Positions 12,680-26,678 of a DNA stretch of 64,000 nt are shown piece by piece. Numbering within the stretch: the first letter of the stretch is position 1; every line of letters starts with the position of its first letter. The DNA comes from Chrysomallon squamiferum (Eukaryota > Mollusca > Gastropoda > Neomphalida > Peltospiridae), in the NCBI GenBank assembly GCA_012295275.1, contig CM022665.1, positions 29,322,946-29,386,945 on the forward strand, given 5' to 3'. The translations under genes were made by a program, and so were the position numbers. A model generated the notes under the pieces. The model was given only the letters and a program-made list of their open reading frames with translations. It did no database searches and was not told where the DNA came from.

Positions 12680-13680
12680 CATAGAAAATTAATTTTAAAA
12701 TATATCTTCGTTTAGTTATTAAAATAATTATAATCCAATTTTTAAACAAATAATTTGGAGTAATTATAAAGTTGCAATATTTAGATTTGTAATTATATTC
12801 ATTTGTTGTTTAATGTTTTTTTTAATTATTTATTATAATTTTATTTTATTTATTTATTTATTTATTTATTTTTTTATTTTTATTATTATTATTATTATTA
12901 TTATTTTTTTATTTTTTTTTTTTTTTTTTTTGTGTGTGGCTTTGTCAACAACTAAGACTACATTATAAAAGCGGTTACGTCCATAAAACGCGTAACATTT
13001 TAAAATATTTATTTTTTCGAGACTAAACTCTGGATGCAAGAGAGTACGATGGAAATGGCTGTGCAATAATAAACTAACTACAGATAATTATTTAAAATAT
13101 GTATTGTATATAAATTACAACAACTTTAAGCGATACAGAAAAACTGGAGAATAATTATCTCGGTAATTCACGTTTGGCACGAGAACTAGGCTTGTATGAC
13201 AACAGTTTACAAATGGCCTCCTAACGCTGTGTTTCTTGCTTGATACAGGATACATCATGTCAGTACAGAAGTTAAGCATTGAAACGGCTTGCATAAATAA
13301 CGCAGTCATAAAGCTGAATGAATTGGGTTTGTGGTCACATTACTGAGAATATTGTAAAATATGTAATAAATGCACCCGTTTACTAATAACCAGTAAATTG
13401 CAAATAAACAACACTAGCACTAGCAGTGTAGCACAGGAGTAGTTATAATTATTAAACTAAATGAATAGTTGTTATAAATCTGAAATTATAATACACCGAT
13501 GGTAATTAATGTTGTCGTTTTTACTACAAGCGTTCACAATGAAGGTGTTCATAATAAAAAGAAAAAAAGAAACAGTAGAGTTTTGACTGTAATTTACTAT
13601 AATTTGGTATATATGCGCTAATCAGAGTAATTAATTGTTACCTGTATACTGATATATTGTCTCATTTTAACCTTTCTACA
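11671..13680. other. SIVA1 3' region and T-rich low-complexity intergenic
   Basis: The first part is probably the SIVA1 3' UTR; an ATTAAA lies near 12299. Long T-runs with TTTA and ATT blocks occupy about 12577-12675 and 12840-12931. The stretch near 13000-13680 should contain the promoter and any 5' non-coding exon of the next gene. No further gene is seen. Confidence 0.5.
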
Positions 13681-13696
13681 AATTCTAGCAAATCGT

Positions 13697-16600
13697 ATGA
13701 GAAGTGTTGATTTTAACTTTCATGACAATGATATTAACAACATTGACAAGGTTATTGAGGCACTTTTGAACTGGTATGTAAATCATAACCTTTTTTTATT
13801 ATTATTATTAATATTTTAATATATATTGTTTAAAAAGTAAATTTTATAATTTGTGTGAAATTATACAAATCTCTGTTTGCAATACATAACAAAAGAATAT
13901 ACTGCCAAGTACCTTTTCTAACATTTGAAATGTGTTCTATCCATTGATCATATTATAGATATGTTTCAAAGCAATAATTGCTATTTTAATTAGTTACATT
14001 GTTCTAGCATACATATTTCTCTCTGAAATTTCAAATAGTTTTATTATTATTGTACATGTTGTGTAATAATATATATAAAATGATTATTATTATTTTATTT
14101 TTCATGGTAGGACATTGAAACAAAACGTTTACATGACGAACTTGAAACAGAAACAATTAAAGCAAGTGTTCTGCGACACAGGCTTCTCACCTTACCTACG
14201 GAAATCAGAGATGAAATAATGGGTTAGCATATTTTACATATATATTATTATATTTTTTATCCAGTGGAATTATTATTTTAGAATTGATGTAAAATAATGT
14301 ACCAGAGGGCAAATTTAACCTCCTCCCCTCAAAAAAGTAATAAAACAAATAAATTAAAATGATCTAGCAGTGTAATTAACACTATGATAAACTTTTAATA
14401 GTCGGTGTTTAATAAGACAGAATAAGTAAAAAATATAATAACAGTTTACCAGTTACAAAAATATTTTAAAATGTCATATATAAATCTCTCTATCTATCTG
14501 TATATATTTCTATGTAAGAAATTGACTTCATAAAATGTGTGGGAACTGATAACCTTAAAGCTTGTTTTGTTATTGCCTTATTAATAATAATAAAAAAATA
14601 ATTTTAGAATAAATTGAACAAAAACACTTTTGTTTGTGTGTGTATGGGTTTTATATATATATATATAAAAACCCATACACACACAAACAAAAGTGTTTTT
14701 GTTCAATTTATTCTAAAACTATTTTTATATATATATATAAAAATAATAACTACAGCAGAAGTTAAAATAATTATGCTGTGATACATTTAAATTAATGTCT
14801 GGTATAATTTAGCCAAACTGAAATTACCTATGTTTGCAGCTGCTGTTAATGCAACTCGCCAGCTAAATACATACTCTCAGATGGATCTTCAACAAAAACT
14901 GGATACTATAAATACCAACATAGTGGATTTTGGCAACCGTCATCAAGAACTGGAAAAGGAAAATTCACAGCTACAGTCAGTTGATTGCCTAAATTACTTT
15001 ATGTTTGGAAATATAATATCAAGATATATTATAAAGGCTGATTTAAAGGGTTCATTTATTTCTGTATTAGAGAGTTTTCTTTTCAAATTAGCATAAGACA
15101 ATGAAGTTTTCCTCTTTTTTAAAATTTTATGTTTGAAAGTTATGTTTAATGTATTAGCACATGTGTTTCATGCAAGCATGCGTCTGATATATTCTTTAGT
15201 TTGTAGGTATTTTAATTGCCAAGTTAAGAAAGTGAAAGCACCAGCATAAAACATGTTTATACAGGCAGTATTAAACAAAAAGAAACCATGTTATACAGAG
15301 ACATAAGCAGTAATGAGTCCTTATTTCAAATGTCTTGAAATCTGCTGAGGTAGGCATGTTATAATACATGTTATAATATGAACATGAAGAGATGATGTCA
15401 GTTTTGTTTTACATAAAAGTCTAGAATATTTTGGCAGTTGTTACAAAGTACTATTTTTATCACCACAAAACAGATACAAATGTTTGCAACTGTTGTCAAT
15501 TCTTTGTAATATCTGATTGTAGGCCTGAAAAAGAACAGATTCGTCAACAACATGAAGAAATTATCTCACAGCTGAATCAGAGAATGGCAGAAAAAGCAAG
15601 GTGTGGAAAATTGTTTGATTGTAAAATTACCATTTTTAAAATAAATAAATTATTACATTTTTTTATAACTATTTTATTTATCAAAATAATAAATGACAAG
15701 CCAAAGCAGTGATAACATATTTGACTTTTTAACAATTTAAACATTTTATAAATGAAAAAAAAAAAATAAACTAAATAAATAAATATCTGAAGGATATCAA
15801 AATGATATTCATATTGATAACTGCTATACAATGTAAATTTGAATAAGGGTAGGTTCATTACAACAATAAAAATATTAGCTATTTAATTTTTTTACCAGCT
15901 TTTGTTGTTTTAACAGCTGTAAATAATAAGAATCAGAATCAGAGATGCATTACTGTTGAAATTACTGCTTTACATGCATTTTTGTAAAACCTATTTTTTG
16001 TTTTAAAAAAGGAGATAATTCAGTAATAATTTGCAATGGACTTTTTACTTTCTGAAGAATAACAATAATAATTATCTTGTAGTATGCAGATAGCTCTCAA
16101 TGAAACGAGGGACATGGTGCGAGAAGCCAATAAAGATGTAAGTGTACTATAGTCATTAGTAAGGAAGTAGGCTTTTGCATCAAAGTTTATATTTCATTAG
16201 TAGTTTTAGATTTTAAACTGAGACTATAAATTGCATTCTTTTTCTAAAGAAATTAAAACTGTTTTTTTAATTATTATTACTCAAGAATTTATTTGTTTCT
16301 TTCTTGCAAACATTCATGATCCATTTACTGGAATTCATTTTTCTCCATAAAATACAATAATTTTTTTTGTCTATTTGTTTGTTTCATTAGATTGTTGAGT
16401 TAGAGGACAGTATTCTGCAACTGAAAGAAGACCTCATTCAGGAAAGAACAGAGGCTAGACAGGAGAAGAAGCGTCTGAAAAAGGCTGTGGTATGAAATGT
16501 TCTTAATATTGCCTCAACACATTTTAACATTAATGTCAACACATCTTTGATTTTTTTCTACAGTGATGATTGCAAGAAAATAACTAGATCCACCATTCCA

Positions 16601-19600
16601 TTGTGGATAAACACCTTCTAATAGGAAATCACATACCGTATACCATCACTGTTCATAAAGGAACAAAAAAATATAGATGTACCAACTTTTTCTAAATAAC
16701 ATAATTTGTCATGTACATTTTGTCAAAAGTTCAACTGTAAGTCCAGATCAGTAGATCATAAGACATTAAATCCTGTTTAATCTCAGAAGTAGGTCTGTTA
16801 CTGTTTCTGTCAACTGATCCGTTTTTACCTCATATTCCAATAAGAACAGTTACCATGCTTTAATACCATGTTCTGATATTTTAATATATAAAGTTATGCT
16901 TGACATATATCAGTCATTTTTGCTACAGTTAATTAAGTGCTGTTTACATTTACAGAATTCTACAGCAGATAAAACTAAACAGCAGAAGGAAGAAAACGTG
17001 GGAAAGAAGCAGTGAGTGATAATTTTACCACAGTGAGACTAAAATGAAACTGCCTTTTAATTATTTTCAGTGTAATTTTATCATTGTCATTCTAATCTTG
17101 TACAGATAAAATGTCAAGTGCTCCTTTTAATGTATTATTTTCATTGTATTTTATGCAGCTGAAGAAAAAAGCAATCAGTATATTTTTTTAAAGAATGTGT
17201 TTTGATTATTTTTATTTCTTTATTTTATAAATTTAAAAAATCTTTTTACTTCTTTTTTTTATAGAGAATTGGATGGTCTTGAAGAAAAGCTTACAGAAAG
17301 TGAATTAGGTCTTGATGATGTTCGTAAGGTAGGCATCAAATACATGAACCTAATCTAAGCCAAACTGAAAATAATCTTATGTCTTTATAATCTACTTTGC
17401 AGTATGGCTTTAGCTTTAACAGCAATTTTTTTTAGATATGTCAGTTTTTGAAACATCAGTGCAATATATCAGAATTAAATGCTTAGCTGTATTACTGTAT
17501 TAATAACGTGATTGAGGAACAGTTATGGTTGTGCTGTATATATATTTAACAATTTTGTTTTAGGGTATCCGTCAGTATGAAGCCTCAAAAAACCGTCTTG
17601 AACAAGAAGAAAACAATCTCTTAATGGCACTGTCAAAAGAAGATGACATCAAGAACAATATTTTGGATGAAATGTGAGTGAAGCATAATCTTTGGATAAA
17701 CAGAGACATGTTCATGAATGAATGGAAGATCTGTTATTTATCTATAATTGTTTTGGGTTTTTTTAATACTGTTTTTTCTTCCTCTTTTTATTTTTGTGTA
17801 TAGTCATCTTCATTTTTTTATCTTGTTTTATTTCTTAAGTCTAGGATTTCTAATTTCAAACATCCTAATTGACCATAAATGGAAAAATGAAATTCAAATT
17901 TCTTTGCAGTAAACATATCAAGAAAGAGAAAAAGAATGCTGAAAAAGAATATGAAAGAAATGAAGCCAACTTTATTAAACAGCTGAAGAAGGTATAAAAT
18001 TAGAAATTCTTCTTAAAAATTATTTTCATTTTGATTTGTGAGTATATTAGGTATATACAGAAGCTGGATATATTATTCAACTCTGTTTAACTGGAATAAA
18101 ACATTTTGCTTTGGAATTTTGTTTACTGATTCTCTGTTTTAACTTGTCAAATAAGTAAAACAGTTCATATTTGCAAGACATTTTCTATAACTTTGATACA
18201 TTATTAGAAGTAATAATATTTATATCTGATTGGAAATGTAAGAAAAAAATAAAATAATAATAAACAAGTAGAAAAGGAAAAATATTTTTTTTCTCAGGAC
18301 TGGATTGTTTGATTATAATTTTAACTAAAATTATAGGAAACAACATCCTTATAATTGACAATTATTTTAGTTAGTAGATGAAACCGATGAAGGTACAGAA
18401 CTAAATTATCAACTGGAACTTCGTAAACAAGAACTTCAACATGGTTAGTATTTGTTCATTTTAAACCTTTTAACAGCATGTATAAAATTCATCTATTTCC
18501 TTTAAAGTATAATTTATACTAAGAACATTTCATTATCATCTTTTATCTACATCATCTATATCATTCTTACTTTTATAAGCATAGTAAATTTGCTTTCGTA
18601 ATGATATATAAAAAATCTTTAAATATTGTCATTAGTTTTGAAGATAGAATGGCTGTTGCTATTTTATTACCATCATCTTAATAATTAGTATTAGTTACAC
18701 TAAATTCATAAACTGTATTGGTTTCAAATATTTTTAATTTCGATTGCATTTTGGTTATTTTGATAGAAGTGAAAGACAAAATAGCCCAAAAACATGATGA
18801 TGACAGGAAAATTTATCAAAAGGAGCATGTGTAAGTTGTACTTTTTTAAGCATTAAAACACATCATAATGAAATTATTTCAAAACATTATTTTTTTCCCC
18901 TTGATCAGTGTTTCACATAATCTCCAGTTGTAATTGTTTTTTGGTTTTTTGTATTTTGGTGTTTTTTTTTGTGTGGGTGGGATTTTAATGTCAAATTGTT
19001 TGTGTTTGTAATGAAAGCATTTATAAAGAGATCAATTTGAAGTCATAATCTTATAAATTGAAATAATTATAAAATACAATTTTATAATATAAGCTATAAG
19101 ATGTGTGATTTTCTAGTTCTCAGTGGCAGTATTAAACCTTTTTGTTTTATTTAACAATTACTACAGGTAGAGAATCCCCTATTGAAAATTATAAAAATCT
19201 GAAACCTAAACATTTTCAAGCAGCTTGGTTTTGCATGGTATACAAATTTGGTTTCATGCATAAAATTATTTATAGTATTTTATAAAACTACTTGCAGGCT
19301 ATGGACAAGCCATACAAGAAATCAAAATGTGTTTCATGTTTCAACTTAGATCTCACTATCAGGCTACCTCCTTGTATTCCAAAATCATGAATATTCTCAA
19401 ATCAGAGACATTCATCCTTCAGGTACTGAGATATAGGATTCTCAGATCCAGAAATTAATGTATTTAATTATATCAGAATTCCTCAGCATCCTCCTGAGTT
19501 ATTATTTTTTATTTTCTTATATTTATTATCAAGGGGAAAATCCAGAACATTCAGAATTTGTTATGTAAAATTTTCATGATGGAATGATTTTTTTTCCTCA

Positions 19601-22600
19601 TACATGTATTTTCATTTATTTATTTATTTATTTATTTTAACAAGATTGACAAGATTAAAGAATGAACTGACAGAAAAAGCTGAAGATCTTGGCCGACTGC
19701 GGCAAGAAAATGCAGACATGGAAGAGCAGCTGGAAAATCTGACAGAATCTCATAAGTAAATGTTCAGTGTTATGTAGAATGTTTTCTCATTAAAATTTTA
19801 TAAATTTGTTTAATCACATGCATTTACGTATAAATACACACAAACACACACACACAAATTAAAATTTTCAGACAATAGATATATTTTTTGGATTCTTTAA
19901 AAAATATGAAAAATATCTGTCTTTTTTTCCCCTTTTTATAAAAAATATACTATAAAAGAATTGTTAGTGTTTTTGGGGGCTATTTTAAAAATATTATATG
20001 TTCTTTATTGCAATGTGTCTTGTAGATCCGTTGTGGACCAGCTAACTAAACAGATTGCTGAATGTCGACTACATCTGGAAAAAGAAAGGAAAGAAAGGTG
20101 AGATATTTTGGACTGAGAAATCTTTAATGCTGATAGCAGTACACACTAATATGTAATTCTGTTCATCTAACTGCACAGAGTGATTACAAGAAGCAAAAAA
20201 TTTGCAGCAGACATCAGAATTATTACATTATTTTCACAGGCAAGATTTCCAGTCAAAAAAAGATGATGTTCAGAAAGACTTGGAAGAGACTAAAACAGAA
20301 GAACAGCTTTTCATGCAGACTGTTAATGAGGAAATACAGGCTGACAAGACATTACATGTAGAACTGTCTAATGAGGTAATACACATTTGGGAAACACATG
20401 CTAATAACAGATTACATACATGTAAAACTAAGAAATTCAGGTTGCATAGTTTATTATTTAAATTTATTTTAAAATAACAAAATAACTTCTTCTTTTTTAA
20501 CACAAAACTTTAATGTTGTATATGGGTCTGTATGATTTGTATTTTGTGTATGTATAGTTTAGTAAGTTAATTTGTCTGTTGTATAAATGTTTGTGTAGTT
20601 TCACTAACATATCTAAAGGTATTGTTTTTTTAAGTGAAATTCATATTTTTAAAACATTTAATTTAATTTAATTTAATTTATTTTGTTAATGCTTGCTTAT
20701 GTACACTAATTGTATTTAAATAGGTCATTTATTTACTTAATATAACATTTAATACAATTTTTATTTTGTTTTTATATGTTAACAAGCTTATATTTTACTA
20801 ATGTGCATGTATCATGGTGATTCAGTCTATTTTCAAATATTGATTATTCAGTTAATTTAACATATTTTCTATTAATATATTTTGCTTTGTTAATGTGCAG
20901 GGAAGCCAGTTACAAAAAGAACTGAAGGCTGATGAGTCTGAGATAGTGATGTTACAACAAAGTCTAGAGTGTGTTAACAAAGAGTATGAAGAAATGTTTG
21001 AAACAATGCACTCAAAAACATCATTACTTGAGGTATCAGCATCTTCTCCGACAATATTTTAATTTATTCTTTTCATATCTGTGAATATATTATCTGATTA
21101 AACCAGTCACTTTGTTGAAATATTTATTGTAGTGAAGAGATTTGTTACATGTGTATGCACATCCATGCATAGATGCATTTTTTGTATGGATCATTTAATT
21201 AGCTAACTTGTTTTTGGTTGTTAATTTTAATCATAACATTTCAAACTAATTTGTTTACAGGTACTCTTACATTAAACATTTTTTATGAATAGACATTCAT
21301 TTTATTTACCTATCACGTCAATTTCTATGATTCTTTTTTTCATATACTTTGTTGCATCTGATAAGGAGTTCATAGTAAAACATAATTCTTATTTTTTTCT
21401 TCATATTAGGATGTTTTTCTTTTTTTTCAGACAGCTATAATAAGTATGGAGGAAGTGAAAGTGGAGAAACAAAAATCCTTGGAGAAGCAAACTCCTGTTT
21501 TTGAAAAATTAGAGCAAGACTTTCAGGAACGAACCACTAAGTATAATTCAATGAAGAAAAACGTAGTTGGTGAGTAAACTAGTTTTAACACAGAATGGTT
21601 GCTTGAGAATAAAATACATTATATTTATGTTCATTTAAGTTTCCTGTTCAAAGAACTGTATTAAATTTATTAAAACACAATTAGAAGATGACACAGGAAG
21701 ACATTTCTCTCTCAAGCATAATGAAATATTCAGTTATTATATTCTTCAGACTTAGTATTAAATGTTACAAATTCTGTGAGAAATGGTCAAAAAGTATATG
21801 TCATTTCCAATTCAAGCCAACTACAGACACAGAGCTTCAATACCTTCAAAAAAAGATTCTTTTATTTATCTTAACAAGAAATAAGCATTTGATAATATAT
21901 AGTATAAAAGATTCAGATAAATGAGAATTTTTGTCATATCATTAGTGAACTGTAAACTGTTTATTGTATTTATTTATTTTTTTATTTTTTATTTTGTTTT
22001 AATTAGAACTTTTGAATACAAACACAGAACAAAATAAAATTATTATGGTATCTTGCACTGACATTGAACATATATCAGATCTGTTTTCTTACTAGCACAA
22101 TGAATACCTCACAAATTTTCAAGGCTGAGTGTGCTACGTTTTGTTGCTGGACATGATAATACGTCCAAATATATTTCTTGAATTTCTTTTTATAACTTGG
22201 ATCATTTGAATTCAACCAAAATAATGTGTTTCAGTAATTAACAGGAAGTTCAAAAGCTAAATATATAAGACTATCTTTTCTGATATCACAGTCCATTTCA
22301 GTAGTAAAAAGGAAAAGAAACTTCTTTCTTTTTAAGTGAATCTGACCACCCATAGACATACTAAATTCTGTTATGTTTGGCAAATTTTGCAAATTTTATG
22401 CAGTGACTGGCTAAACTGTAACTGCTGCTACCTTCTCCAGGTACCTGAACAATTATTTTAGGCAATCCAGACCATTTTAAAACAGTTTAATATTATTAAC
22501 TGCTTGCAGTGAATATATAAATGAAAGAGCAAGCATCACCAACTAACTTTATAAAATGTATTATTATACAGATAAGTAGATTTGTAAGAAAAATAACAAC

Positions 22601-25600
22601 ATAATTAAATTTGAAGAAAAATGGAATGTTTGGATAAAATTAATTTAAAAAATGTAAATATATTATTGATGTTATAATTATTTACTGAAAAGGAATGAAA
22701 AAAGAAGTTCTTTTCTATTATTAATTTATTTATTCAGTAGTTTATTCTTGTATGTTTGTTATAATAATATGTCTTTGTTATTATATGGCATAAATATCTG
22801 CCTTTATGAAATATGAAATAAATAGAATGATTTATAGATTTATGTTATAGATATATATTAAACATATTAATGCACTTTTCTAAGTGTTACGGTAATATGT
22901 ATTATTGTGTATTACTATGTACAGACCATGATAAAATATTTTTAAAAAAGAAAAGAGGTATGGTAATAAAATAACATTAGGATTATATATAGTCTGACAT
23001 TTTCTTTTGTTGTGACATCATTTCATACAGAGAAGTTGATATAATCAGCAGTTCCTAACAGACGGAAATATGGAACTTTCTTTAGTGATGTACTTAGTCC
23101 ATTAGTATTCTTAATTTTTGGGTACTATAACATTGAAAACATATCTTATTTTATTGTCATTCTGTCACAATAGCAAAGACAGGATATTAATAACAAAAAT
23201 TAAATTGGAAATATATTTAATGTATTTGGGTAACTGTATTAAATGTAGAAAGTAAAAAGAAACTGAAAAGATTTTTTTTGAAAACCAGACTATTATTCTC
23301 TGTAAGCATATGTTGTCATTGTATGAAGAAATCTCAAATTTTCTTTCTTATACCATTTTTAAAATAATAAAACAATATTTCTTCTTTTTTTTTTTTCCTC
23401 CAGAAATGAAAAATCAGAAAGCAGAGTTGGAAAAGGCAATAAAAAAGACAAAACGTGAAGCAGAATTGTTAGCTAAACCAATGGTAAAAGGAATTACTTT
23501 TTTTTAACATATTTCAAATATTGAAGTAATAGTTAATCATGTAAATATGTAATTTGGTAAACCATCAAACTGGAAACATAGATGCATGACATTTGACATT
23601 TTAAATGTTTTCATCTTATATGAGAAAACCAATAATAAAACAAAAATGGCTTTCATTTTTTTAATTTAATGTAAGTTTTAATTAGCTCATCAGTTAACAG
23701 CATGATGATTGATTTGTAGCTCAGCCAATTTTTTTCTCTGCTGTATTCATTAAATAATTATTAAAACTGTCTTAATCATCTTTTTTTTATCAAATATAGA
23801 GTCCTTTGTGAGAACATTTTACCACTTAAAGAATCCTGTTTTGTAACTAATAGTTAAAACATTTTCATTCATTTGTTGTTTTACGTACATTTTAAATTTG
23901 TACTCAACAGGGTTAACAGAGTAGAATAATAATATAACTTTTTATTATTAAAGGCATTAACCCTTGAATGCATTCAACATCTGTGTGCTTTTTTGGTTCC
24001 CCCCCCTCCCCGAGTTATTTCAATACTTTTTGTTTTATTGTATTACCTGTTCTGGTTGTTTTAGGAAAAATTGCAGAAAGATATCAAAGAAAAGAGGGTT
24101 GCAATTTTAGATCAGATAAAGCAACATGGTAATGAGACTGAGGAAATTGAGAAAGCCATTTTTATTGAGGGAAGTAAACTGAAAAATGTTCTGGAAATAA
24201 ACCACCAATTAACGCAGGTAATTTCTTTTATTTTGTATACTTAATACTATTTATTGTTCATTCTGGGAATATAAATGAAACTATATTCTTGAGTTTTCTT
24301 TTATTAATAATTGCATTGTTCCACTGAAATTCTAATAAAATTATGAGTGATACAGATGCAAGTAGTTTAGATGTAATTACAAATTTATGTAGAGCAGAAA
24401 ATAATTCTGAATAGATGGAATTAAAAAGAAAGCAAATCATTATTCATGTTTATAAAAGCATTAATTGGCCCAAACTAACTAGGTTAATTATTTGCCCAGT
24501 TCTCTTATCAAAGTAATATAGGACACCTACATCAGTCATTTCAGTTTCAGTTTTAATATATGTGTGTATATATATATATGTATAAAATTTTACTCCACAT
24601 CCAGTTTTACTTATACACAAAAATAGATATTATAAGTGATATTGATGTATTCATAATTTGTACTTTTTATGTTAAGGGAATTGGAAAAATGCAAGACCAG
24701 ATTAGTGAAATTAAAGATCAGATGAAACAAACTGAACTGCTCCGAGGCAAATTAGAAAAAGAAATAGAAGAAGCAAAAAGTAAGGATAGTGTCATTTATG
24801 TATTTGTGAAATGTTGCTGTCATTTGACAATGATTTGCCATTCATCTGACTCAAAAAATAAAAAAATATATAAAAATTTAGTTTTAATAACTTACCACAC
24901 AGACAGATGCATTTGCACTTAATATAAATTTTGACATCACTTTCACTTGCTCTTTTTCAAACTGTAAAACATTTACAAATCTCACTATAAGATCCAGTCT
25001 TATTTTCGACATAGGACATAGACTTCAGCAATTCCTCTTTGGATATCTCTTTTTTTTGATTACTTAATGAACAAGGACAGACATCACAAGCTTTTCAGTG
25101 TGGGGATCAAACAGATGCTTAGCTTTTGTAAATAATATTGATAAAAAGTTATAGACATTATGAAAAACAAAAATGCCAGCATTTGTTACAATTATATAAA
25201 ATATTTTAAATTATTTATAAAAAAAAAAAAAAAAATTCTGTTTCTTCTTCTTTTCACATCCCATCAGGCAGGCAACCTGAGATATTCCATTTTACTAAAT
25301 AACAGAATGTAAAAATAAAATCAGATGATTTGAATTTCAGGGAAAAAACAAAGGTATGTGTGTGTTAAAATAAACATTTATTAATATTGTCATACAGGTA
25401 TTTTTTATAAAGCTCTGTCCACAAGTGCAGTTAATAAAATGTATAATTTATTTTCAGAGAATCTTGTTGAGAGTTGGCAATCAGATGAACTTATGCAGCA
25501 GGTAGGACTAACAAAGTTTCTACATCCAATATATAAAAAATTATCTAAATTATGCTTTTAGAGTATAACTGCTAGTTAACTGGAGTAATCAAAGAGATAA

Positions 25601-26678
25601 CTTTTTTGTTTTTATTGGTGTCTAAAGATTTTTTAATTATTGGTCATATATGTCCACATCATAAAGAGATTGTGTGACAAGAACATTTCTAAACTTTCTG
25701 TATACTCTCATTAAAAATAGTTAATTTATAAACAACAATGATTTTTTTTCCTTTTTTTCTTTTTTTTAATAAAAGTTTTTTGCTACACGTGACCAGAATT
25801 CAGTAGAGGAATTTGAAAAAATTCTGGTGAAAACAGAAAACAGAGCCACTGTGATTAATGATGTAACAGTTAAGTTGCAGAATGAACTGGAACTGCTGAC
25901 AAAATTCCTAGATAACCTATCTAGCAGACGTCCAGATGGTAACTATTCAGTAAAAATGAAATTCAAATACTCTAACACAGTTTCCTTTACTATATGTATT
26001 ATTTCCACAGTAAGCACAGTGTTGAATGTTCATTTCCTTTTTTTGTTGTTGTTGTTGCTTTTTGTTTAAATAATTTTTGAATTATTTTTATCTTTCCTAT
26101 AATCTGTTATTAGTGCATTTAATTTTTAATTTATCTGAAAATAATTTAGAAATCCAAGTAAAAGTTATTTAAAATAAAAAAAGTAAAATATCTTTAAGTA
26201 TGAATCTTTTAGAAAACTTATTTTCTTGCACTTACACACATAACCTTTGTATCTATTTTTCTGTAACTTGATCAGTCTGAATAAGTATGTTATTTAGCTT
26301 AAGAAAACATTAAGTGTATTTGTGTTGCCAAAAGATATGTCCAAAATGAAGTTCTATATATTTGAACCAGTCTAAATACCTTAAGTAATACACAAATTAT
26401 TATAAATGATACAGTAATGATAATGATGTCAGTGGACATATCAGTGAGAGGATTATATACTGAAAACCTATTGAAGTTATTTATATTTTATAGTTCCAGT
26501 GCCATCTGGTCGGCATAAAAGCAGTATGAAATCTTCACGGCGAAAGGTTCAGACTACTGATGCTGCAAAAGCAGTGGCTGCTGTGGCTGAAGCAAATCTT
26601 GCTTTCGATGCATCACAAAATCCTCCTTCAACAAATGTGGATGAGAAAAGTAAAATGAATGCTACAATTAAGATGTAA
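13697..26678 (+). CDS. CCDC175: Coiled-coil protein, CCDC175-like
   Basis: The product is almost entirely long heptad-rich coiled coil (about 775 residues; human CCDC175 is 793). Its molecular function is not established. The exons are 13697-13777, 14111-14222, 14840-14975, 15523-15600, 16083-16137, 16391-16489, 16956-17011, 17265-17328, 17564-17673, 17910-17991, 18371-18443, 18767-18830, 19645-19755, 20026-20097, 20240-20375, 20901-21032, 21431-21569, 23404-23483, 24065-24217, 24677-24779, 25458-25501, 25776-25938 and 26494-26678. All 22 junctions keep phase. The family link rests on the N-terminal region: VIEALL, then RHRLLTLPTEIRDEI and AAVNATRQLNTY resemble human VAVEAL, LLETLPNSIKREL and VRDARRLNLF in order. 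The last exon encodes a basic tail rich in Ser/Arg/Ala (HKSSMKSSRRK). Human CCDC175 has about 45 more N-terminal residues before this region, and the first exon here opens at an acceptor (13688), so an upstream exon may be missing. If not CCDC175, it is another large axonemal or centrosomal type coiled-coil protein. Confidence 0.7.
14602..14718. repeat. Perfect 51-bp inverted repeat (hairpin) in an intron
   Basis: Arms 14602-14652 and 14668-14718 are exact reverse complements, base by base, around a 15-base TA-rich loop. It lies in the second intron of the CCDC175-like gene. Perfect arms imply a young palindrome or a foldback/MITE-type insertion. Confidence 0.9.
19164..19451. mobile_element. 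Tigger/pogo-like non-autonomous DNA element
   Basis: The element starts CAGGTAGAGAATCC after a TA and ends with a loosely complementary GGATTCTCAGATCC, as expected for Tc1/mariner-pogo elements inserted at TA. The interior (TTTGGTTTCATGCATAAAAT, GCAGGCTATGG, CAACTTAGATCTCAC, TTCCAAAATC) follows, from memory, the order of blocks in the mammalian MER2/Tigger family. It has no transposase frame. It sits in the intron between exons 12 and 13 of the CCDC175-like gene. Confidence 0.5.

Noticed and set aside
13735-13774. Donor GTATGT at 13774 for the first CCDC175-like exon
   Set aside because: It leaves phase 2, which breaks the next exon. The GT at 13778 keeps phase 0 and continues the protein.
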